Shown piece by piece: positions 1 to 8,975 of a stretch of 64,000 bases of DNA (the first letter of the stretch is position 1; each line of letters begins with the position of its first letter). Location of the stretch: the NCBI RefSeq assembly GCF_947504215.1, contig NZ_CANNGO010000001.1:620001-684000 (forward strand). Reading direction: 5' to 3'. Source of the DNA: an uncultured Ruegeria sp. Its GTDB lineage: Bacteria > Pseudomonadota > Alphaproteobacteria > Rhodobacterales > Rhodobacteraceae. The translations under genes and the position numbers were made by a program. The notes below the pieces were generated by a model. The model searched no databases, was not told the DNA's origin, and was given only the letters and a program-made list of their open reading frames with translations.

Positions 1-196
1 ATTCCGCCCCTTTCCACATAACAGCAATCTCTGGCTCACCAAGGACTGGTACCTCGTTTTCGAAGTAAGACACGGGGTCATAGCCCGCCATGGCGGCACC
101 GTCTGCTTCGAAGTAGACGGGCACGTCTTGTGCCTGCACAGCAGGGGAAAAAACGATGGCGGTCAGCGCGCCAAGAAGGAAACGTCGGGTCAGCAT
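1..196 (-). CDS. YHS domain-containing protein, partial (C-terminus beyond window)
   Basis: Reading leftward from an ATG at 196 the frame is open to the window edge (65 codons). It begins with a positively charged, hydrophobic signal peptide ending near VQAQD, so the product is probably periplasmic. It is followed by GYDPVSYFENEVPVLG and then MWKGAEW-like sequence, the hallmark of the small YHS-domain secreted family common in marine Proteobacteria. Family function is unproven, with metal binding or redox roles suggested. Only the N-terminal third is visible, so completeness cannot be judged. Confidence 0.75.
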   Translation of the reverse strand, partial: MLTRRFLLGALTAIVFSPAVQAQDVPVYFEADGAAMAGYDPVSYFENEVPVLGEPEIAVMWKGAE

Positions 197-301
197 CACG
201 GTTTCAGAATCAGGATCAGAGGGTGATAAATTGCAACTTTTGACGCCCGGTGAAACCCCCGTTGACGCGGTTGTGAACGCCTGTATCGCTGTCAGGGTGG
301 C

Positions 302-583
302 TTAGTCGAAGATATCTTCGATCACATCCCATGCCTCATCCAGAACGCGCGAAAACATCGTTTTCTTCTTTTTCTTGCGCTTGGATTTTCGAGAAGACGG
401 GTAAGCCGCTACATCGCGCGTCGGCCTGGAATCTGACGTCTTTCGCTTGGGCAACATCTTCAGGTTATGCAATGGGGCACCGCAGCTAGAGCAGCTGAGC
501 TCGTGCCGGTCTTTCCCTTTGAGCACCAGAGCGGCGCGTGTGCCGCAGTAACAGCAGGTCGCGATTTTGGACGGTCCTGGAAT
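302..583 (-). CDS. Conserved zinc-ribbon protein with probable ATT start codon
   Basis: The product would be 93 residues with two close CxxC pairs (TCCYCG near residue 10 and SCSSCG near residue 30), a lysine-rich middle (KSKRKKKKK) and an acidic C-terminal helix ending VIEDIFD. The only GTG in frame (at 526) would delete the first CxxC pair. The frame is closed by TAG four codons upstream of an ATT at 583, and AGGAAAG lies 5 nt before that ATT, so ATT is the best start; the resulting N-terminus reads (M)PGPSKIATCCYCG. It lies 15 bp downstream of rlmB on the same strand. Function unknown; nucleic-acid or metal binding is plausible. Confidence 0.75.
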   Translation of the reverse strand: MPGPSKIATCCYCGTRAALVLKGKDRHELSCSSCGAPLHNLKMLPKRKTSDSRPTRDVAAYPSSRKSKRKKKKKTMFSRVLDEAWDVIEDIFD

Positions 584-598
584 GGCGCTTTCCTAACT

Positions 599-1369
599 TC
601 AGTGCTGCGATGCATATAGGGCGATTGCCGCCGCGTTTGATACGTTCAGTGAGCCGAACCCGCCAGCTGCGTCAATTTTCACCAGTTGATCCACGGTTTC
701 TTTGGTCTTTTGCCTCAAGCCGGGCCCCTCTGCCCCAAGAACCAATGCCACTGGACGATCCTGTCCATCACCCAGCGCGGCCTCAATCGTATTTTCGGCA
801 TCACCGTCCAGTCCAAGCACCAGAAATCCCATATTTTGAAGCTCAACAATCGCGTCGGCCAGGTTTCGTACTCGTAGATAGGGCTGGCGTTCCAGCGCAC
901 CACTGGCTGTTTTGGCCAGCGCCCCGGTTTCTGGCGCAGAATGATGGCGCGTACCAATCACCGCACTGGCCCCCAGCACCTCGGCCGAACGCAGAATTGC
1001 GCCCACGTTATGCGGATCGGTCACCCGATCAAGCAATATTACCCGCGGGTGTTCGCGACCAATGCAGTTCTCAGCAAGACCACCCCAATCCAGCGGTTTG
1101 ACCTCCAGCGCGGCGCCCTGATGGACAGATCCCGGATCGATCGGAGCGCTGAATTTGCGCGGATCAGCCATCTCGGCCTCAATACCGGCAAACTCAATGG
1201 CTTCGGCCAGTTTGTCCCGCGCATTTCGGGTCACAACAAGGTGCAGTTTTTGGCGTTTCGGGTTCATCAAAGCATCCCGTACGGCATGCAAACCAAACAG
1301 CCAGACAGTCTCGGATGCGGCCGCTTTGCGCGCCTGTTCCTTTTCGACGACCCACTTGGGTTTTTTCAT
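599..1369 (-). CDS. rlmB: 23S rRNA (guanosine-2'-O-)-methyltransferase RlmB (SpoU family)
   Basis: The 256-residue protein has the N-terminal SpoU substrate-binding domain (LFGLHAVRDALMNP) and the trefoil-knot SpoU domain with its three motifs: NVGAILRSAEVLGA, LVLGAEGPGL and SLNVSNAAAIALY at the C-terminus. RlmB methylates G2251 of the 23S peptidyl-transferase P-loop using SAM. The start is set at ATG 1369 because GGAGG lies 8 nt upstream; a TTG five codons earlier overlaps that ribosome binding site. It is divergent from tRNA-Tyr and followed by the zinc-ribbon gene. Confidence 0.92.
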   Translation of the reverse strand: MKKPKWVVEKEQARKAAASETVWLFGLHAVRDALMNPKRQKLHLVVTRNARDKLAEAIEFAGIEAEMADPRKFSAPIDPGSVHQGAALEVKPLDWGGLAENCIGREHPRVILLDRVTDPHNVGAILRSAEVLGASAVIGTRHHSAPETGALAKTASGALERQPYLRVRNLADAIVELQNMGFLVLGLDGDAENTIEAALGDGQDRPVALVLGAEGPGLRQKTKETVDQLVKIDAAGGFGSLNVSNAAAIALYASQH

Positions 1370-1425
1370 TTCTTGGGCCTCCAAGCCGGGCGAAAGGTTT
1401 CCTGCGCCAATGCGGTATTTTCCTG

Positions 1426-1454
1426 TTGACGCTTCTTTAGCGCGCTAGTAATCA
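1426..1454 (+). promoter_or_regulatory. Sigma-70-type promoter of tRNA-Tyr
   Basis: TTGACG at 1426-1431 and TAATCA at 1449-1454 are separated by 17 bp. The expected start is about 7 nt downstream, giving a leader near 25 nt before the tRNA at 1486. A small hairpin (CAGG/CCTG) sits in the leader. Confidence 0.65.
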
Positions 1455-1485
1455 CGCCTCCACGTCAGGTGCAACGCCTGACAGT

Positions 1486-1569
1486 GGGCGACAGGCCGCA
1501 AGGTGTGGCAGGGGACTGTAACTCCCTCGCGGAGACGCACGCCTGGTTCGATTCCAGGGTCGCCCACCA
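1486..1569 (+). tRNA. tRNA-Tyr(GTA)
   Basis: An 84-nt class II tRNA. The acceptor stem is GGGCGAC (1486-1492) with GTCGCCC (1559-1565), followed by the A discriminator and an encoded CCA. The anticodon loop CTGTAAC gives GTA, flanked by the GGGGA/TCCCT stem. A long variable arm and the T arm CCTGG-TTCGATT-CCAGG are present. It is divergent from rlmB. Confidence 0.95.
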
Positions 1570-1591
1570 TCTTCCAAAGATGAGTGATTTT
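1568..1591 (+). terminator. Possible terminator of tRNA-Tyr
   Basis: CATCTT-CCA-AAGATG forms a 6-bp hairpin starting inside the CCA end, followed by a TTTT run at 1588-1591. The stem is AT-rich and short, so this is a modest call. Confidence 0.4.
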
Positions 1592-1603
1592 AGCAACCAG
1601 CCT

Positions 1604-2725
1604 TTAATTTGGCAGGCAAGGCCATTCGTGGACAACCTGGTTATCCCGGACCGCAAGCAATCTGCCGAACTGATTCAAGACCGCCTCGCTTTGGGTGGGC
1701 CGAAGCAGGGCGATGTCACCGGGTTGAACGGATGCCGCCATTGGACCGGTCCAGACCTCTTGATTGGTTGAGCGTCCAAAGACAGAAGAATAGGCGAACC
1801 CGTTGGGATAAAGCGGATCGGCCATGTAGTACCCGCCAAAGACGGCGATATCAGTTTTCCGACGCGGCAGAAAACCCAAACCTGGCAATGTGTTACCGGG
1901 CATGACCTTGAGGATTGGCGTCGCCAGATAGGTCGCAGGTGTGAAGTCCCTCGTCGAGGCATGGTCGAAGTCTGATGGCTTCACCAGAACCGAGCCAAAA
2001 GCGATCTCGTTGGCGAACCCTGCCGCCTTGTAGGACTGAAAGGTCAGGCTGCCACCAGTATTCAAGCAAAGCCGAGAATTGGTCGCCGGAAGGGCATCAA
2101 TGGCACGGCGATAGGCTTCGGCGCAGGATCGACCGGCGCGGGATCTGAGAAATGCGGGCAGCTTGGCCAAATGGGCCTCGTACCCCATTAACCCACTGAG
2201 CTGGGCATTTGGATGGGCGGCTACGGCTCGCGCGGCCTCGGCCACCTGATGAGATGTCATCCCTCCGCGGTGCAGGCCGATATCCACTTCCAACGAAATT
2301 CGCAACCGAGATTTGCTGCCCTCCGCAAGTTTCAGATACTCCTGCAAGCGATCCGGGGTATCGATCAACCATTGCACCCGATCGACTGCATCGGAACACG
2401 CCGCCAGTAAACGCGCGGCCGAACTGACTGGAAGCGGTTTGCCAAGCAAATGGTCAGTGCCGGTTTCCGCCCTGAGCAAGGCTGTCAGCATGGTCTCGGA
2501 AAAGGTCATCAGGCCTGAGGTCGGGATCAGATGTCTGATATGGTCCAACAACGGCAGACAAGGCAACGACTTGGCGACCAGACGCCGGTTTACTCCAGGA
2601 TCTGCGGCCGCCAATGCGATGGTACAATTGGCCTCCAGACGGTCAAGATCGACAACCGTCACCGGTTGATCGACGCCGTAGTTGCGCAGCGTGTCAGGCA
2701 GCTGGGCCAGATACGGATCGCTCAT
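1604..2725 (-). CDS. DSD1-like PLP-dependent enzyme (alanine racemase N-terminal fold; D-threonine aldolase/D-serine dehydratase group)
   Basis: The 373-residue protein starts TVVDLDRLEANC and has the PLP lysine in RRLVAKSLP (near residue 50), the fold III barrel, and a C-terminal beta domain with the GGYYMADP and ALLRPTQSE segments expected to carry the metal-binding site of the D-threonine aldolase/D-serine dehydratase group. Substrate is unknown. Its ATG overlaps the stop of the upstream aldonolactone oxidase by 4 nt (ATGA) and has no strong ribosome binding site, implying translational coupling. The pairing suggests a shared pathway on hydroxy-amino acid or sugar-acid compounds, which is inference. 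Confidence 0.8.
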   Translation of the reverse strand: MSDPYLAQLPDTLRNYGVDQPVTVVDLDRLEANCTIALAAADPGVNRRLVAKSLPCLPLLDHIRHLIPTSGLMTFSETMLTALLRAETGTDHLLGKPLPVSSAARLLAACSDAVDRVQWLIDTPDRLQEYLKLAEGSKSRLRISLEVDIGLHRGGMTSHQVAEAARAVAAHPNAQLSGLMGYEAHLAKLPAFLRSRAGRSCAEAYRRAIDALPATNSRLCLNTGGSLTFQSYKAAGFANEIAFGSVLVKPSDFDHASTRDFTPATYLATPILKVMPGNTLPGLGFLPRRKTDIAVFGGYYMADPLYPNGFAYSSVFGRSTNQEVWTGPMAASVQPGDIALLRPTQSEAVLNQFGRLLAVRDNQVVHEWPCLPN

Positions 2726-3969
2726 GGTTGAAACAGCCGGGACAAAGCAGGCGTCAGGAATTTCCCGGTTGGGTCCAATCGCTCTCTCGCCGCACAGAAC
2801 CGGTCGAAATCTGGGTAAAGTCTGGACAAGTCAGAGTATGTCAAGCTGTGCATCTTTCCCCAATGTGGTCTTCCGCCTGCTTCGACAAATAGCGGTTCCA
2901 TCGAGTTAAAGTACTTGCGGTGATCTTCATGCGCATCAGTGTGAATTGCCACTGAAATACGCGGCCCACCCTGAAACGGTGACAAGCAGGCTGTATCGCC
3001 AGCAGTCTGCCGAACCTCGACGGGGAAATAGATATCCTTGTGATCCCTCTCCAGCAGCCGAAACACCTCAGCCAACACATCGCCTGTCGCGTCAGGTGGC
3101 AAGTGATACTCCATCTCTTTGAAACGCACATGCCGGTCACTGCACAGAACACGCCAACTTTCACCGACATAGTCCTCTTCGGATTGGGCAAGTATCAGCA
3201 ATTTCAAAAGCATGGCGCGCAGACGTGGGCTGAGGCGCCCGGCATTTCGCGCAAGTCTCAGCACCTTTATTGCAATCATGTCCAGATCGCGTGGTGCATT
3301 GGTTTCCGGCGCATCGCTTAACGCATGACGGATTTCGACGGTCGCGCCGGTGAAGGGAACGTAAAAAAACTCAAAGTTCCGGTTTTCGGCCCAGTTTTGA
3401 TGCATCATGTCCAGACTGTCTTGCAGCGCGGCCAATCGCACCTGACGGCGCAGGTTGTATTTAGGCACAACTTTGATGCGCGCCTCGGTCAGAACCCCAA
3501 GCAACCCGAGCGTGACCTGTGCCATGTCCAGCGGGACATCTGATATGGTAAGGACGTTCCCTGCGGCTCCGACCAGCTTTGCAGCGGTAAGCTCAGCGGC
3601 GATGCTTGGCAGTTCTTGTCCAGTTCCATGGGTTGCGGTGGAGACGGCACCGGCCAGCGACTGGGCGTTGATGTCGCCCAGATTGCGAAATGCAAAGCCA
3701 TGTTGCGCGAGCGCTAGCGAGAGATCTCGCAGACGCGCATTGGCGTTCACCCAAACCTGCCCGCCCTCTATACGCCCGACTGTGGGCATTTGCAGATTCG
3801 ACAGATCCAGAATGCGATCCGCGCCTGCCACGATGGGTGTAAAGGAATGCCCTGCCCCGACAACTCGCAAATTTTGCGACTCAGAAACAGCGCTTTGCAA
3901 CGCCGTCAGTGTTGCGGGCCGCGTCAGTTTTGTGCTGGCGCTTTGATTGCCCGCCCAATTGGTCCACAT
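2722..3969 (-). CDS. FAD-binding D-arabinono-1,4-lactone oxidase family protein
   Basis: The 415-residue protein has a VAO-type FAD domain with VVGAGHSFTPI near residue 45 (the AGHS histidine is the usual covalent FAD site) and the ALO domain ending in PHWGKMHS and a C-terminal YPDFDRFCAARERLDPTGKF motif. The family oxidises aldono-1,4-lactones (arabinono-, gulono- or galactono-type) with O2. The ATG at 3969 is preferred to the GTG/TTG-type extension at 4020 because GGGAGGAAC lies 7-8 nt upstream. It is the first gene of the two-gene operon. Confidence 0.85.
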   Translation of the reverse strand: MWTNWAGNQSASTKLTRPATLTALQSAVSESQNLRVVGAGHSFTPIVAGADRILDLSNLQMPTVGRIEGGQVWVNANARLRDLSLALAQHGFAFRNLGDINAQSLAGAVSTATHGTGQELPSIAAELTAAKLVGAAGNVLTISDVPLDMAQVTLGLLGVLTEARIKVVPKYNLRRQVRLAALQDSLDMMHQNWAENRNFEFFYVPFTGATVEIRHALSDAPETNAPRDLDMIAIKVLRLARNAGRLSPRLRAMLLKLLILAQSEEDYVGESWRVLCSDRHVRFKEMEYHLPPDATGDVLAEVFRLLERDHKDIYFPVEVRQTAGDTACLSPFQGGPRISVAIHTDAHEDHRKYFNSMEPLFVEAGGRPHWGKMHSLTYSDLSRLYPDFDRFCAARERLDPTGKFLTPALSRLFQP

Positions 3970-4057
3970 GTAACTGTTCCTCCCACCGTCGAAGATCGCA
4001 GCCCGGGCGGCGCGGAACAAGTCAGTATATCAGGACGTTACGCGAGGTGATCGTCAC

Positions 4058-4579
4058 CTAGGCAGCAGCCTCTCGCCGCGCGGTGACACGGTCTAACCAA
4101 TCTGCGATGGCTTGCACATCTGGGACAAGCTGTTCGGCCTCACCGCCGGTGAATTCGTTAAACTTTTCGGTATTCAATCCGTTCACGCCAACCAGAACAG
4201 GAATGTCCTGCGCCAGGGCCTCGGCAATCACGGGACGGAATCCGCGTCCGTCAGCCTCGTGCTTGCCAAATTTATTTATGATCAGCAACTGCGGCGCATC
4301 TTTCAGGGATGCGGTCACGTATCCAACGGCTTGTTCCAAAGCAGCCGGGTCCAGACGGCATCCACGGGATTGAGTTCCCAAAGTTTGCGAAATTCGAATG
4401 GTCTCACCATCCGGCAGAACGCGCACATCCATATCGCATTTGCTGTCGTCGGCGCATTCGGTATTGGTTTGAACCACCCCCGCAAGATGCGCACCGCCAG
4501 CCAACAAGTGTTCGGCCACTGCACTTAGCAGGCGATCCGTCGCGCCGCGATCCGTCGTTGTGACATAAGCCAGATACAT
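4058..4579 (-). CDS. DUF2478 domain-containing protein
   Basis: The 173-residue protein resembles the DUF2478 family, an NTPase-like fold often found near molybdate or metal transport genes. Visible features are the initial MYLAYVTTTDRGATDRLLSAV, a central RGCRLDPAALEQAV, and LLIINKFGKHEADGRGFRPVIAEAL, typical of the family, where a P-loop-like core is degenerate. No molybdenum transport gene is adjacent here. It lies 88 bp upstream of the ALO operon on the same strand. Confidence 0.75.
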   Translation of the reverse strand: MYLAYVTTTDRGATDRLLSAVAEHLLAGGAHLAGVVQTNTECADDSKCDMDVRVLPDGETIRISQTLGTQSRGCRLDPAALEQAVGYVTASLKDAPQLLIINKFGKHEADGRGFRPVIAEALAQDIPVLVGVNGLNTEKFNEFTGGEAEQLVPDVQAIADWLDRVTARREAAA

Positions 4580-4707
4580 TCAGAAACCCCCGTTCCTTCA
4601 AGGCTGCTGACTCAGATAGCACGCCGACCGGCACCCCGCTACTTTTCTTTGCGACTAGCGTGTGAAAACGGCTTGCGGAAAGGGTGCAGCATATTAGGCT
4701 TAACTTC

Positions 4708-5394
4708 ATGGTTCTGCGCGGTTTGTTTTTTGCCCTTTTGTGTCTTGCGTCTTGCGGTCGTCCCCTGACAGATCTGGAGCGCGAATTTGCCAGCACAGTT
4801 CAAGGCGAAACACTTGATCTGGACCGAGTGCGCCTTGTCGATGGTGCGCCAGTTACGCAGATCACCTATTTTCGCGAAGCGCGCCCGCGTTTGGCCTGCC
4901 GCGAACGCATTCTGCCGCCGATCGAAGAGGGCACCGTCTCTGGCAAGCCTGCAGCCATTGCCCTGTTCAACAGGGTATATTTTGCGCGGGATTGGTTTCT
5001 TGAAGACTATATGTCCGAATACCCGGACGAGATGAATTTGATCGCGGCAATGCTGCTGGCCCATGAATTGACCCATGTTTGGCAATGGCAGAACCGCAAA
5101 ACAACCGGATACCATCCATTGCGCGCAGCGGCCGAGCATGGCGGACGGAAAGATCCCTATCTTTTCGACCTCGATACGTCGCCGGACTTCCTCTCATACG
5201 GGTATGAACAGCAAGGCGCTATTGTGGAGGAATACGTCTGCTGCCGCGCGCTTGATCCCCAAGCGGAACGCACCCAAAGACTGCACAACATGCTGGGCGA
5301 GCATTTTGACCTGTCAGCCCTGCCCCAGAAAGAGCGAGAGCGCGACGTGGTTATCCCCTGGAGCGAGGCTAAAGTTCAAGGGATTTGCCGCTGA
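4708..5394 (+). CDS. Putative lipoprotein with HExxH metallopeptidase-like motif
   Basis: Starting at ATG 4708 the 228-residue product begins with a lipoprotein signal peptide whose lipobox is LASC (Cys16). HELTHVWQWQ (His119, Glu120, His123) is a zincin motif. A later cluster QQGAIVEEYVCCRALD could supply the third zinc ligand (Glu). The GTG at 4684 would lengthen the signal peptide unnecessarily. This is probably a membrane-anchored zinc protease-like protein of the cell envelope; substrate unknown. It converges with the cytochrome gene, the stops being about 4 bp apart. Confidence 0.7.
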   Translation: MVLRGLFFALLCLASCGRPLTDLEREFASTVQGETLDLDRVRLVDGAPVTQITYFREARPRLACRERILPPIEEGTVSGKPAAIALFNRVYFARDWFLEDYMSEYPDEMNLIAAMLLAHELTHVWQWQNRKTTGYHPLRAAAEHGGRKDPYLFDLDTSPDFLSYGYEQQGAIVEEYVCCRALDPQAERTQRLHNMLGEHFDLSALPQKERERDVVIPWSEAKVQGICR

Positions 5395-5398
5395 GAAC

Positions 5399-5806
5399 TT
5401 AATCCTTTTGGAGAGTTTTCAGATACGCGACCAGGTCGACAATCGGTTGGCTGGTCAGGATCGGTTGACCTTCATGGGTTTTGATGGCTGTGTCCTGCCC
5501 TTCGAAGTAAGGTCCGTAGACCGGCATTGGGCTGCCGTGGCTGACCAAAGGGTCGCGCCCATCAATCCTGGCGACAACGCGCGCTGTAGGAAAAACGCCA
5601 TCCCCACTGACCAGAGACTTCAGATCTGTTGGCTGGATCAGCAGCACTCCGGCCATCGGTCCTTGTCCGGTGGCGTCGATCCCATGGCAGGTCGCGCAAT
5701 AATGCATATACAGGTCTTCGCCTGTTTCAACATCCTGCGCCCACCCGACTTGGGACGCCAACGCAACAAGCCCAAATACCCCAGCCCCAATTCTTGCCTT
5801 GATCAT
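5399..5806 (-). CDS. Small secreted c-type cytochrome
   Basis: The 135-residue protein has a signal peptide ending at GWAQ, haem-binding CATCH at residues 37-41, and SPMPVYGPYF (Met near 93) as the likely axial ligand. It is a class I monohaem cytochrome c of the periplasm. AGGAGG stands 5 nt before the ATG. No oxidase or dehydrogenase partner is adjacent, so its electron donor is unknown. Confidence 0.88.
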   Translation of the reverse strand: MIKARIGAGVFGLVALASQVGWAQDVETGEDLYMHYCATCHGIDATGQGPMAGVLLIQPTDLKSLVSGDGVFPTARVVARIDGRDPLVSHGSPMPVYGPYFEGQDTAIKTHEGQPILTSQPIVDLVAYLKTLQKD

Positions 5807-5903
5807 CGCATCCTCCTGTCAAGATTGACATTTGCAGGCTTGCCCGTCGGGCGTCTTGGCGCAATGATCCAGATCAACGAAACCGTCGCAAAGGGTCCGG
5901 GCC

Positions 5904-6341
5904 ATGACACAATACGCCACCATCATGCTGGCCGCTGGAATCGGAGTTCCGATCCTTGCAGCGCTGAACGCCGCGCTGGGTAAACTGATTGGATCGCCAA
6001 CAACTGCGGCGGTCATCTTGTTTGCTATCGCGTTTTTGGCATCCGCTTTGTTGATGGTGTTGTTTCCCGGATTTGACGCCCTGTCAAAGGTTACTCAGGC
6101 GCCCAAACATCTGTTGCTGGGCGGTGTTCTGATCGCATTCTATGTCCTGTCGATCACCCATGTGGCGCCGCATTTCGGCGTCGGGAATGCCGTTTTCTTT
6201 GTGCTTGTTGGACAGCTGATCAGCACCGCTGCGATTGACCATTTCGGCCTGTTTGGCGCTCAGGTCACGCCGCTGACGTGGATTCGTGCGGGTGGTATCA
6301 CTGTCATGGTGGTGGGTGTGGCCATCACTCAACTGGCCTGA
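5904..6341 (+). CDS. DMT family transporter (DUF606/YdcZ)
   Basis: The 145-residue protein has five predicted hydrophobic segments and the family start [23 protein letters not shown]606 proteins are half-sized relatives of drug/metabolite transporters. The end overlaps the convergent lolD gene by 17 bp. No substrate can be inferred from the context. Confidence 0.85.
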   Translation: MTQYATIMLAAGIGVPILAALNAALGKLIGSPTTAAVILFAIAFLASALLMVLFPGFDALSKVTQAPKHLLLGGVLIAFYVLSITHVAPHFGVGNAVFFVLVGQLISTAAIDHFGLFGAQVTPLTWIRAGGITVMVVGVAITQLA

Positions 6342-7011
6342 GCACCCCACCGTCCAGACGGACCATCCGGTCCATGCGTGCAGCAAGCTCAAGATTATGT
6401 GTGGCGATAAGGGCCGACAGACCTTCATCGCGCACAAGCGACATCAGCGCATCAAACACCTGATCAGCTGTGTCTGGATCCAGGTTGCCCGTCGGTTCGT
6501 CCGCAAGCATCACGCGTGGTTTGTTGGCCAAGGCCCGACAGAAGGCCACGCGCTGTTGTTCGCCGCCAGACAAAGCCGCCGGACGGTGATCCGCTCGCTC
6601 GGCGACACCCACGCGTTCCAACAAACTCATGGCCCTGTCCTGCGCGGTCTTTTCGGACTGCCCGTTGGCAAGCTGCGGCAGGGTGATGTTTTCCAGCGCC
6701 GTGAATTCGGGCAACAGATGATGGAACTGATACACAAACCCGACGTCTTGCCGCCGTAGCGATGTACGGGTCCGATCCCCTTTACCCGACACGTTCTGCC
6801 CGCCGATTTCGACGGTCCCATCGTCAGGTTTGTCCAGAAGCCCGGCAATATGAAGCAGCGTTGACTTGCCTGCACCCGATGGTGCGACCATTGCCACAGC
6901 CTCGCCCGTTCGCAGGTCCAGATCGACCCCGCGCAACACCTGAACCTCGCCAGGGGTTCCTTTCAGATAGGTCTTGGTCAGACCACTCAACCGCATCGTC
7001 AGATCATTCAT
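6325..7011 (-). CDS. lolD: Lipoprotein-releasing ABC transporter ATP-binding protein LolD
   Basis: The 228-residue ATPase has Walker A APSGAGKS (43-50), Q-loop [12 protein letters not shown], signature [15 protein letters not shown] (near 148), Walker [12 protein letters not shown] and H-loop ATHN. With LolC/E it powers release of outer-membrane lipoproteins from the inner membrane to LolA. ATG 7011 is chosen because it overlaps the permease stop by 8 nt (ATGAATGA). The Walker A first glycine is alanine, which is common among LolD proteins. Confidence 0.93.
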   Translation of the reverse strand: MNDLTMRLSGLTKTYLKGTPGEVQVLRGVDLDLRTGEAVAMVAPSGAGKSTLLHIAGLLDKPDDGTVEIGGQNVSGKGDRTRTSLRRQDVGFVYQFHHLLPEFTALENITLPQLANGQSEKTAQDRAMSLLERVGVAERADHRPAALSGGEQQRVAFCRALANKPRVMLADEPTGNLDPDTADQVFDALMSLVRDEGLSALIATHNLELAARMDRMVRLDGGVLRPVE

Positions 7012-8299
7012 AGCGCAGTGCCTCAACCGGGTTCAGCCGCGCTGCGCGACGGGCGGGAAAATAGGTGACGATGAAGGACAGGCCAAGCGATAGCCCCACG
7101 GCCTTTAGCACATCGTTCAGGTGCAGCTCGGCCGGTAACGCATAGATGCCCCGAATGGACGGATCCCAAACCCCACCACCCATGACTGCATTCACGAAGG
7201 AAAAGATCGGGTCGATATAGATCGCAAAAAGGCACCCCAGAACCACGCCCATCGCGGTTCCGATGATCCCGGTAAAGGCGCCACAGATGAAAAAGACGCG
7301 CAGGATCGAGCCTTCACTCAGTCCGATGGTGCGCAGGATACCGATGTCGCGGCCTTTGTTCTTAACCAACATGATCAGACCCGAAACGATGTTCATCGCG
7401 GCGATCAGCACGAGGATCGAGAGAATGATGAACATCACGTTGTCTTCGACCTCAAGCGCGCGCAGGAACCCTCCCGAGGCGTCCTGCCATGTCCAGATCT
7501 GGCTGCGCTCGCCAGCGGCTTCCAGGATAGGGATCAGGATGGGCCCCAGATCTTCAGGTTTGTCGACCATCACCTCAATTTCATCGGCAACACCGTCACG
7601 ATTGAAAAAGCCCTGCGCTTGTGAAAACGGCATGTAGACGCGAGTGCGATCGATGTCGTAGCGCCCGGCGGAAAACACATAAACCACGCGGTAGGCATTG
7701 ACGCGGGGAGAAGTGCCAAAAGCGGTCTTCACGCCATTGGGCGAGGTCAGCTTGACCGTATCCCCGACAGTCGCACCGATACTGCGCGCCACGCCCGAGC
7801 CGATGGCGATCACATCTTCGCCCGTTTGAAACAGGGACAAATCGCCAGCGGATTGCTCGCTTTGCGCGACGCCCGGCAGATCCCGCAGGTCATCCGGACG
7901 GATGCCAAAAACCTCGACGCCGCTGCTGCGGTCGCGATTGGTGATTAGAACCTGGCCTTTGACCAAAGGAGCAGCGCGCGCAACACCCGGCACCTGCGCA
8001 ATACTTGTGGCCCGTTCTTCGTAATCGACCATGGTGCGATCCACTCGCCCCTGCGTATCGATCTCGCCAGAAGAAAAAATGGTGACATGTGCGTTGGCCC
8101 CAAGGATCGTCCCGACAAACTCCGCCCGGAACCCGGACCGAACGGCCAGGGTCGCGATCAGAGCGAACACGGCCAGCGTGATCCCGATCAACGAAATCCA
8201 GGTCATCGCACTGACGCCACCTTCAGCCCTGCGCGCACGCAGATAACGCCAAGCAATTTTCCATTCAAAAGGCGCAAAGGGCGGGGGTGTTTTGGCCAT
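7004..8299 (-). CDS. lolC: Lipoprotein-releasing ABC transporter permease LolC/LolE
   Basis: The 431-residue protein has an N-terminal cytoplasmic start ([17 protein letters not shown]), TM1, a large periplasmic MacB-like domain, and three C-terminal TM helices ending NPVEALRYE, as in the LolC/E family. One permease-type gene occurs here, consistent with many alphaproteobacteria where a single LolC/E-like subunit (LolF-type) serves as a homodimer. It is translationally coupled to lolD. In relatives proS usually precedes it closely; here about 1.1 kb separates them. Confidence 0.92.
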   Translation of the reverse strand: MAKTPPPFAPFEWKIAWRYLRARRAEGGVSAMTWISLIGITLAVFALIATLAVRSGFRAEFVGTILGANAHVTIFSSGEIDTQGRVDRTMVDYEERATSIAQVPGVARAAPLVKGQVLITNRDRSSGVEVFGIRPDDLRDLPGVAQSEQSAGDLSLFQTGEDVIAIGSGVARSIGATVGDTVKLTSPNGVKTAFGTSPRVNAYRVVYVFSAGRYDIDRTRVYMPFSQAQGFFNRDGVADEIEVMVDKPEDLGPILIPILEAAGERSQIWTWQDASGGFLRALEVEDNVMFIILSILVLIAAMNIVSGLIMLVKNKGRDIGILRTIGLSEGSILRVFFICGAFTGIIGTAMGVVLGCLFAIYIDPIFSFVNAVMGGGVWDPSIRGIYALPAELHLNDVLKAVGLSLGLSFIVTYFPARRAARLNPVEALRYE

Positions 8300-8381
8300 G
8301 CCTGCTCCGGTTTTTGTGTCGCGGCGACACTTTCGGCATTTCGTCGGATGGTCAAGCCGGTTGTGTGCCGACGCCTGCCCC

Positions 8382-8681
8382 TCAGCCCTTTAAGGCCGAA
8401 GTTTGTTGTAGCGCAGTTTCGGCCGTGGTTCGATCGCAGACTTTGCGGAATTCGAGCTCTGAGGAGACTTGCCGACACAAAGCCGCTTGCGGACTTGGTG
8501 CGATGCCTTCCTTCAGCATCGCCTCATCGATATCGGTCGGGATCGCGTGTGTCGAGGTCGTCTGTTCCGGCCGAACAAACCGCGCGAAGGGCAGCACCTG
8601 GAGCTTGAGCAATGGAAAGTCTCTTGAGCAAACAGCTGTGGCGAAACTCCACAAACCCTGATCCTTCTCGGCCTTCAGCAC
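8382..8681 (-). CDS. Possible hypothetical protein (weak)
   Basis: A GTG-initiated frame of 99 codons lies 82 bp upstream of lolC on the same strand. The sequence (start VLKAEKDQGLWSFATAVC, end ETALQQTSALKG) has four cysteines and no signal peptide or family I recognise. Third-base GC is only moderate and there is no strong ribosome binding site. The antisense ORF at 8287-8661 is Ser/Cys-rich and looks like its shadow. The frame stays open about nine codons upstream of the GTG. It may be a degenerate or fast-evolving gene. Confidence 0.3.
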   Translation of the reverse strand: MLKAEKDQGLWSFATAVCSRDFPLLKLQVLPFARFVRPEQTTSTHAIPTDIDEAMLKEGIAPSPQAALCRQVSSELEFRKVCDRTTAETALQQTSALKG

Positions 8682-8809
8682 CCCGTTATGACCAAAACCA
8701 CGCCGTCAAATTTCCTGTTTAACGATTCTGAAACGAATCATTTCCGGCCGGTTGCGGGGTCATGTTCGGAAAAAAGTCGCTTGCGGTACCAATGATTTAC
8801 ACCTGTGGT

Positions 8810-8825
8810 TGTGACGCTCATCACA
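8810..8825 (+). promoter_or_regulatory. CRP/FNR-family-like palindrome TGTGA-N6-TCACA
   Basis: TGTGACGCTCATCACA is an exact match to the CRP half-sites TGTGA and TCACA with a 6-bp spacer. It lies 166 bp upstream of the ATG of the gene at 8991, in the otherwise gene-free stretch 8682-8990. That stretch also holds a possible promoter TTGTCA (about 8943)-17-ACATTT just before the gene. The regulator is unknown. Confidence 0.5.
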
Positions 8826-8975
8826 GACAAGGGCGCATTGTTTCACTTATGAAGTCAATGCGGGCATTACGTGAGTCACTGAACTCAAAATGCCACATTT
8901 CGCAGGCAATTTTATTTCGCTTTTTGCTTATTTTGAGAAACTTTGTCACCCTGATTTGGGGGAACACATTTTAAA

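Noticed and set aside
941..1448. Plus-strand ORFs of 97-162 codons opposite rlmB
   Set aside because: Shadow frames of a clear conserved gene; no ribosome binding site and no family features.
8287..8661. Plus-strand 124-codon ORF before the orphan gene
   Set aside because: Ser- and Cys-rich composition typical of an antisense frame; no supporting signals.
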